From assembly GCF_012932915.1 (NCBI RefSeq), contig NZ_VCQU01000017.1, positions 1 through 64,000 of the forward strand: a stretch of DNA of 64,000 nucleotides, written 5' to 3'. Origin of the DNA: Antrihabitans stalactiti. Its GTDB lineage: Bacteria; Actinomycetota; Actinomycetes; Mycobacteriales; Mycobacteriaceae. Positions within the stretch are counted from its first letter, which is position 1. Each line of letters opens with the position of its first letter. Position numbers and translations under genes: made by a program. Below the pieces are notes generated by a model. It worked only from the letters and a program-made list of their open reading frames with translations. It did no database searches and was not told the origin of the DNA. Positions 59,667 through 64,000 of the stretch are shown in pieces.

Positions 59667-60812
59667 TCACTGGAACCCCAACAGTTTCGACGCCAGCATG
59701 GTCATGATTTCGTCTGTGCCGCCACCGATTCCGATGATGCGGAAGTCGCGGTAGATGCGCTCCACCTCGGATTCACGCATGTAACCCATGCCGCCGAACA
59801 GCTGGACCGCTTCGTTCACGACCCACGCGCCGTTCTCGACTGCCGTGTTCTTCGCGAAGCAGACTTCGGTGATGAGGTTCGTCTCGCCGGCTTCTGCTCG
59901 CTCGGCGAGAGCACGCGTGTAGACGCGGGCGACATCGACCTTGCGGGCCATCTCTGCGAGCTTCATCTGAACGTGTTGGCGGCTGATGAGCGGGCGACCG
60001 AACGTCTCCCGATCGCGACACCACGCGACGGCGAGATCGAGGGCGCGTTGCGCGTGACCGTAGGCAAGGACAGCGAGCCCGATTCGCTCGGACACGAATG
60101 CGGCGGCGATCTGCGCGAAGCCGGTGTTCTCGGGTCCGACGAGGTTCTCGGCAGGCACGCGCACGTCGACGTAGGACAACTCCGCCGTATCCGACGCGAG
60201 CCAGCCCATCTTCTCCAGCTTGCGCGAGACCGTGAATCCCGGCGTGTTCTTGTCGACGACGAGCAGTGACACGCCACCGGCGCCCGGACCGCCTGTGCGG
60301 ACCGCTGTGGTGACGAAGTCGGCGCGGACACCGGAGGTGATGAACGTCTTCGAGCCGTTGACGATGAAGTGGTCGCCGTCGCGCTTGGCCGTTGTCGTGA
60401 TGTTGTTGACGTCGGACCCGCCGCCCGGCTCGGTGATGGCGAGCGAGCCGATCAGATCGCCGGCGAGGGTCGGCTTGACGTAGCGGTCGATCAGATCCGT
60501 GTTGCCCGAGGCGATGATGTGCGGGACAGCGATCCCGCAGGTGAACAGCGACGCCCACAGGCCGCCCGAGACACCGGCGTAGAGCGCCTCTTCCATGAGA
60601 GTGACTTCGTCGATCCGCGTGCCACCGGAGCCGCCAGCCGATTCTGGGAACGCCAGTCCGAGCAGGCCCAGCTGGCCGGCCTTCTTGTGTAGTTCGCGCG
60701 GCAGTTCGCCGTCGCGCTCCCACTGATCGAGCTCGGGCAGAATGTCTCGTTCGACGAATCCGCGAACGGTCGCGCGCAGGGCCTTGCGCTCGTCATCGGT
60801 CCAAACACTCAC
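59667..60812 (-). CDS. Acyl-CoA dehydrogenase
   Basis: 381 aa from GTG 60812, which overlaps the AtuA-like stop by four bases. It has SLAITEPGGGSDVNNI, QLFGGMGYMRESEVERIYRD and GGTDEIM near the end. It is a distinct paralog of the dehydrogenase at 54835; two different dehydrogenase steps per cycle are common in acyclic-terpene and branched-chain pathways. Confidence 0.9.
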   Translation of the reverse strand: MSVWTDDERKALRATVRGFVERDILPELDQWERDGELPRELHKKAGQLGLLGLAFPESAGGSGGTRIDEVTLMEEALYAGVSGGLWASLFTCGIAVPHIIASGNTDLIDRYVKPTLAGDLIGSLAITEPGGGSDVNNITTTAKRDGDHFIVNGSKTFITSGVRADFVTTAVRTGGPGAGGVSLLVVDKNTPGFTVSRKLEKMGWLASDTAELSYVDVRVPAENLVGPENTGFAQIAAAFVSERIGLAVLAYGHAQRALDLAVAWCRDRETFGRPLISRQHVQMKLAEMARKVDVARVYTRALAERAEAGETNLITEVCFAKNTAVENGAWVVNEAVQLFGGMGYMRESEVERIYRDFRIIGIGGGTDEIMTMLASKLLGFQ

Positions 60813-62524
60813 GCGAGTAGCTCCTCTGGAATATCGATGTGCCGAGACCGCAGCCATTCCGCGAGTCCCTTTGCCTGTGGATCGAATCGGGCCTGGTAAG
60901 CCACGCCCTTGCCGAGCAGTCCTTCGATGACGAAGTTGACGGCGCGAAGGTTCGGCAGCACGTGCCGCGTGACTGTCAGCGGTGCTGTTTCCGGCAGCAG
61001 CCGTTGCAGTTCCTCGACGGTCAACGTGTTGACGAGCCAGCGCCACTGTTCGTCGGTGCGAACCCAGACGCCGATGTTCGCGTTACCACCTTTGTCGCCG
61101 CTGCGCGCGAGCGCGATGGTCCCGAGGGGAACGCGGCGGGTAGTGGTCGTGCCCAAGGGCTCCGGCAAGTCCGGTTCGTCGACGGCATCGAGCGGCCGGG
61201 TGTCGGTGGCCTGGGCGACGTCGACTCGGCGGCCGTCCGGAAGCGCTGCGATGTGCGGCACTTTGTCGGCGTCGACGTAGCCCGCGGTGAAGATCCCGTA
61301 CGGCGATCCGTTGCCAGGCAGCGAGGTGAAGCTGCACCCCGGGTAACTGGCAAGAGCGAGTTCGACGGCGACGCTGGAGAAGGTGCGGCCCACCTTGTTG
61401 GGGTCGGTGTCCCGGACCACGCAGCGCAGCAGGGCGCTGGCCTGCTCCTCGGTGTCGGCATCCGGGCGGTCCAAACGGGCAAGGGTCCAATCGATTTCGG
61501 CGGGTCGCACGGTCAGCCAGGATTCGAGCTGCTTCTGCGCGAGTTCGGCCTTCGCCTCGATGTCGAGACCGGTGAGGATGAACTCCATCTCGTTGCGGAA
61601 ACCGCCGAGTGAGTTGAGCGAGACCTTCAGCTGCGGCGGAGGCGCTTCGCCGACGACGCCGCTGATCAACACGCGGTCCTCCCCGTCGGAGCTCAGCGTG
61701 ATGGTGTCGAGTCGGGTCGTCACATCAGGTCCGGCGTAGCGAGCGGTCTGAATCTCGTACATCAGTTGTGCTTCGACGGTATCGACGGTGACAGCGCCGC
61801 CGGTGTTCTCGTGCTTGGTGATGACGCTGGAGCCGTCGCGGCGAATCTCTGCGATCGGGAATCCGGGGCGCGTCAGGTCGGCGATCTCTTTGAAGAACGA
61901 GTAGTTGCCGCCGGTCGCCTGCGTGCTGCATTCGATGACGTGGCCCGCAACGACCGCACCGGCGAGTTGGTTGTAATCGGTTCGGCTCCAGCCGAAGTGC
62001 GCGGCGGCAGGACCGACGATCACCGATGCGTCGGTGACCCGTCCGGTGACGACGACGTTGGCGCCGGCATTGAGGCACTCGACGATTCCCCAACCACCCA
62101 GATAGGCGTTCGCGGTGAGGGGAGTGCCGAGTTGCAACTCCGCAGCCCGGGCCGCGATGTCGTCCCCTTCGACGTGGGCGATCTTCGCGTCGAGGCCGAG
62201 CTTGTCGGCAATCTCGCGCAGCCGCGTTGCGAGCCCTGCGGGGTTGAGCCCGCCCGCGTTGGCGACGATCTGCACGCCTTTGTCGAGTGCCAGACCGAGA
62301 CAGTCCTCGACCTGCCGCACAAAGGTTTTGGCGTAGCCGAGATCGGCGTCCTTCATCTTGTCGCGACCGAGGATGAGCATGGTCAGTTCGGCGAGGTAGT
62401 CGCCGGTGAGCACGTCGAGCTCGCCGCCTTCGAGCATCTCGCGCATGGCGCTGATGCGGTCGCCGTAGAAGCCCGAGCAGTTGCCGATCCGGAGCAGGTC
62501 CGGGTTCGGACCGAGCGCGGTCAT
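60809..62524 (-). CDS. AtuA-like (DUF1446) acyclic terpene utilization protein
   Basis: 571 aa. The N-terminal DUF1446 domain has [29 protein letters not shown] and [16 protein letters not shown]. The C-terminal AtuA-ferredoxin-like part has [15 protein letters not shown]. The family is required for citronellol/geraniol breakdown in Pseudomonas, but its reaction is unknown. It overlaps both neighbours by four bases. Confidence 0.87.
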   Translation of the reverse strand: MTALGPNPDLLRIGNCSGFYGDRISAMREMLEGGELDVLTGDYLAELTMLILGRDKMKDADLGYAKTFVRQVEDCLGLALDKGVQIVANAGGLNPAGLATRLREIADKLGLDAKIAHVEGDDIAARAAELQLGTPLTANAYLGGWGIVECLNAGANVVVTGRVTDASVIVGPAAAHFGWSRTDYNQLAGAVVAGHVIECSTQATGGNYSFFKEIADLTRPGFPIAEIRRDGSSVITKHENTGGAVTVDTVEAQLMYEIQTARYAGPDVTTRLDTITLSSDGEDRVLISGVVGEAPPPQLKVSLNSLGGFRNEMEFILTGLDIEAKAELAQKQLESWLTVRPAEIDWTLARLDRPDADTEEQASALLRCVVRDTDPNKVGRTFSSVAVELALASYPGCSFTSLPGNGSPYGIFTAGYVDADKVPHIAALPDGRRVDVAQATDTRPLDAVDEPDLPEPLGTTTTRRVPLGTIALARSGDKGGNANIGVWVRTDEQWRWLVNTLTVEELQRLLPETAPLTVTRHVLPNLRAVNFVIEGLLGKGVAYQARFDPQAKGLAEWLRSRHIDIPEELLA

Positions 62525-63330
62525 GCCTGCGCCGCCGTTCCGGCGAATTGGCCAGGCTGACGGCCCGATCCCGGGGCGCCTGCAAAGGCCTGCGCAATCG
62601 TGAGCCAATGCGAGGCGTCGGCGCCCACCGCCTCGACATCGAGATCGTCGAGGTGCCTGCGCTGCGTGACCAGCAGACAGAAATCGAGCGCGGACCCGGT
62701 GACGCGTTGGGCTGCGTCCTCGGCGCCCCACGACCACGTCGACCCGTCCGGTGCGACGAGTTCGACCCGGATGTCCTCGGTGGGCGGCTGTTCGTTGCGG
62801 ACGCTGTACGCGAAGTTGCGGGCGCGCACTCCGATGTGCGCGACGTGGCGCAATCGTGCTGTCGGCGTGCGAGTTTCGCCGAGTGTGTCGGCGACGTCCT
62901 GCCCATGCGCCCAGGTCTCCATGATGCGTGCAGTCGCCATCGAGGCGACGGCCATCGGCGGACCGAACCAGTCCAACTTCCGGCCGGGCGCAACGGCGCG
63001 AAGTGCGGTGACGAGGGCTGAGCGGTCTGCGCGCCACAGTTCTAGAAGGTCCGCGGTGGGCGTCTTGGCGAGTTCCTCGGCCGCGACGTCGACGAAGCCA
63101 GTGGGGTTCTCCCATGCCTTCTTCACCACCGCGGCGAACGCCTCGGGGTCGGTAGCCGACAGAGTCGCGACTCCGTCGGTCCACGCCAGGTGCGCAATCT
63201 GGTGCGCGATGGTCCAGCCGGGGGAGGGGGTTTCGAGCGACCACGCCTCGGCGCTCAATCCTGCTACCAATCGGTCCAGGTCCGCGCCTTCGGCTTCGAG
63301 ATCCGCCAATACGCCGTCAAGATCTGCCAC
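62521..63330 (-). CDS. TIGR03084 family protein (DinB/MDMPI-like metal-binding fold)
   Basis: 269 aa from GTG 63330 with AAGGAG eight bases upstream. The N-terminal helical bundle has His residues [13 protein letters not shown] and [12 protein letters not shown], which would form the metal site of maleylpyruvate-isomerase-like (DinB-fold) proteins. TIGR03084 members often accompany AtuA-type operons. A thiol-dependent or metal-dependent transferase role is assumed, not shown. Confidence 0.83.
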   Translation of the reverse strand: MADLDGVLADLEAEGADLDRLVAGLSAEAWSLETPSPGWTIAHQIAHLAWTDGVATLSATDPEAFAAVVKKAWENPTGFVDVAAEELAKTPTADLLELWRADRSALVTALRAVAPGRKLDWFGPPMAVASMATARIMETWAHGQDVADTLGETRTPTARLRHVAHIGVRARNFAYSVRNEQPPTEDIRVELVAPDGSTWSWGAEDAAQRVTGSALDFCLLVTQRRHLDDLDVEAVGADASHWLTIAQAFAGAPGSGRQPGQFAGTAAQA

Positions 63331-63390
63331 GTTGCAAACTCCTTGTTGTCTAGCGCTTCGGCACACAGCCTCACACCGCCACCGAAAAAA

Positions 63391-63410
63391 AGCAAGCATG
63401 AACGCTTGTT
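63391..63410. promoter_or_regulatory. Putative TetR operator of the acyl-CoA operon
   Basis: AGCAAGCATGAACGCTTGTT holds the inverted repeat CAAGC-N6-GCTTG, about 60 bases upstream of the first gene of the minus-strand operon and about 60 from the divergent lipoprotein gene. It fits the size of sites bound by TetR-type acyl-CoA sensors. Confidence 0.55.
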
Positions 63411-63467
63411 AATGATCGTCGAGCGTGGACCCGTCGTCGTCACACGCTCGCCGGTAGAGTTCTGGGG

Positions 63468-64000
63468 GTGCGAACCAAGCTGCCGGCCGTCGCTGCTATT
63501 GCAGTGGCCCTCGTCCTGTCCGGCTGCGGGGGCGGTGACAAGACGAGCGACGACGACGCGATCCCCACTCGGACGCCGCCCAAGGTGTCACCGGCGGGCC
63601 CGTTCTTCGGGGAGTGCGGTTCGGTGACCGACCAGGAAGTCCAGACCGCCTTCGGTGTCTCCTCGTTCGCGTCCGTCACCCGCAACTCGGTCGGCTGCGT
63701 GTGGGAGGTCGGTGGCGGCAGTAGCGCGCCCAGCGTCAGCTTCTCTTGGTACCGCGGCAGCCCGATCGGTCGTGAGGCCGCAGGATCGGACCGACTACAG
63801 CGCCCACCCAAGCCGGTCGAAATTCGCGGTCACGAAGGTTTCATCGGCCAGATCCCCGGGCAGTTGTGCGAACTCGGCCTGCAATACGGCGACGACTTCA
63901 TGCACTGGTCCGTCACGTACGCCGGTTTCCCACCGTTCAAGGACGAATGCGCGGTGGCGCGTGAATTGGCCGAGCTCACCGCGTCGAGGGTCCAGGGATG
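63468..64000 (+). CDS. DUF3558-family lipoprotein (partial, runs off the right edge)
   Basis: 177 codons are visible from GTG 63468. A short signal peptide ends in a lipobox LSGC (Cys20), then an acidic linker. The folded part has FFGECGSVTDQEVQTAFGV, a cysteine in NSVGCVWEV and more cysteines downstream, as in DUF3558 (LprB/LprC-like) cell-envelope lipoproteins. Function is unknown. The 3' end is outside the window. Confidence 0.78.
   Translation, partial: MRTKLPAVAAIAVALVLSGCGGGDKTSDDDAIPTRTPPKVSPAGPFFGECGSVTDQEVQTAFGVSSFASVTRNSVGCVWEVGGGSSAPSVSFSWYRGSPIGREAAGSDRLQRPPKPVEIRGHEGFIGQIPGQLCELGLQYGDDFMHWSVTYAGFPPFKDECAVARELAELTASRVQG

Overview
The window is high-GC DNA with dense, often translationally coupled genes. 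It looks like a chromosome segment from a mycolic-acid actinobacterium (order Mycobacteriales, for example a Rhodococcus, Nocardia or Gordonia relative). The reasons are an EphD-type hydrolase/SDR fusion, a ChoD-type cholesterol oxidase, a ferredoxin-fused FprB reductase, a DinB2 polymerase, PknF-like kinases, an IdeR-like box and an actinobacterial (group 1h) [NiFe]-hydrogenase. No rRNA, tRNA, CRISPR array, phage or plasmid genes were seen. No stretch longer than about 145 bases lacks a gene.

Layout. 1-8.5 kb: tail of an ISL3 transposase, a DUF4873 gene, then a coupled oxygenase operon (two AurF-like diiron proteins, one with a broken metal site; a Baeyer-Villiger monooxygenase; an SDR; a [2Fe-2S] reductase; an EphD-like fusion; a TetR). 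8.5-17 kb: an exporter with a secreted partner; a TetR-controlled MpaB-type oxygenase with a cysteine-free peroxiredoxin-like protein; a SixA-type phosphatase; FprB; two thioesterases; a TetR. 17-25 kb: LLM oxidoreductase, ChoD, a second BVMO, a DGPF-ECF42-DinB2 module and a Ser/Thr kinase. 25-34 kb: a TIGR03118 lipoprotein with a possible IdeR box, a second kinase, a quinone reductase, and a divergent UvrA2/AlkZ-like pair.

34-53.3 kb is a full hydrogenase locus. The plus strand carries a nickel permease, hypA, hypB, hhyS, hhyL, hhyE, four accessory genes (DUF5947, DUF6084, a 447-aa unknown, a 39-aa membrane peptide), a maturation protease and hypC. The minus strand carries hypF, a SIS/HypC fusion, a SIS protein, hypE, a second hypC, hypD and a DUF6390 gene. 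Between the two arms sits a 2.6-kb cassette of two divergent regulator/enzyme pairs (MarR-hydrolase and TetR-NAD(P)-binding protein).

53.4-63.3 kb is a minus-strand acyl-CoA operon of the acyclic-terpene-utilization type, closed by its own TetR. A DUF3558 lipoprotein gene runs off the right edge.

The most unusual structure is two families of intergenic palindromes. Family A (46 bp, seven copies between 0.1 and 33.9 kb) and family B (44 bp, three copies between 43.6 and 46.3 kb) lie mostly at gene ends, and several supply the stop codon of a neighbouring gene. Family B copies sit at all three convergent junctions of the cassette inside the hydrogenase locus.
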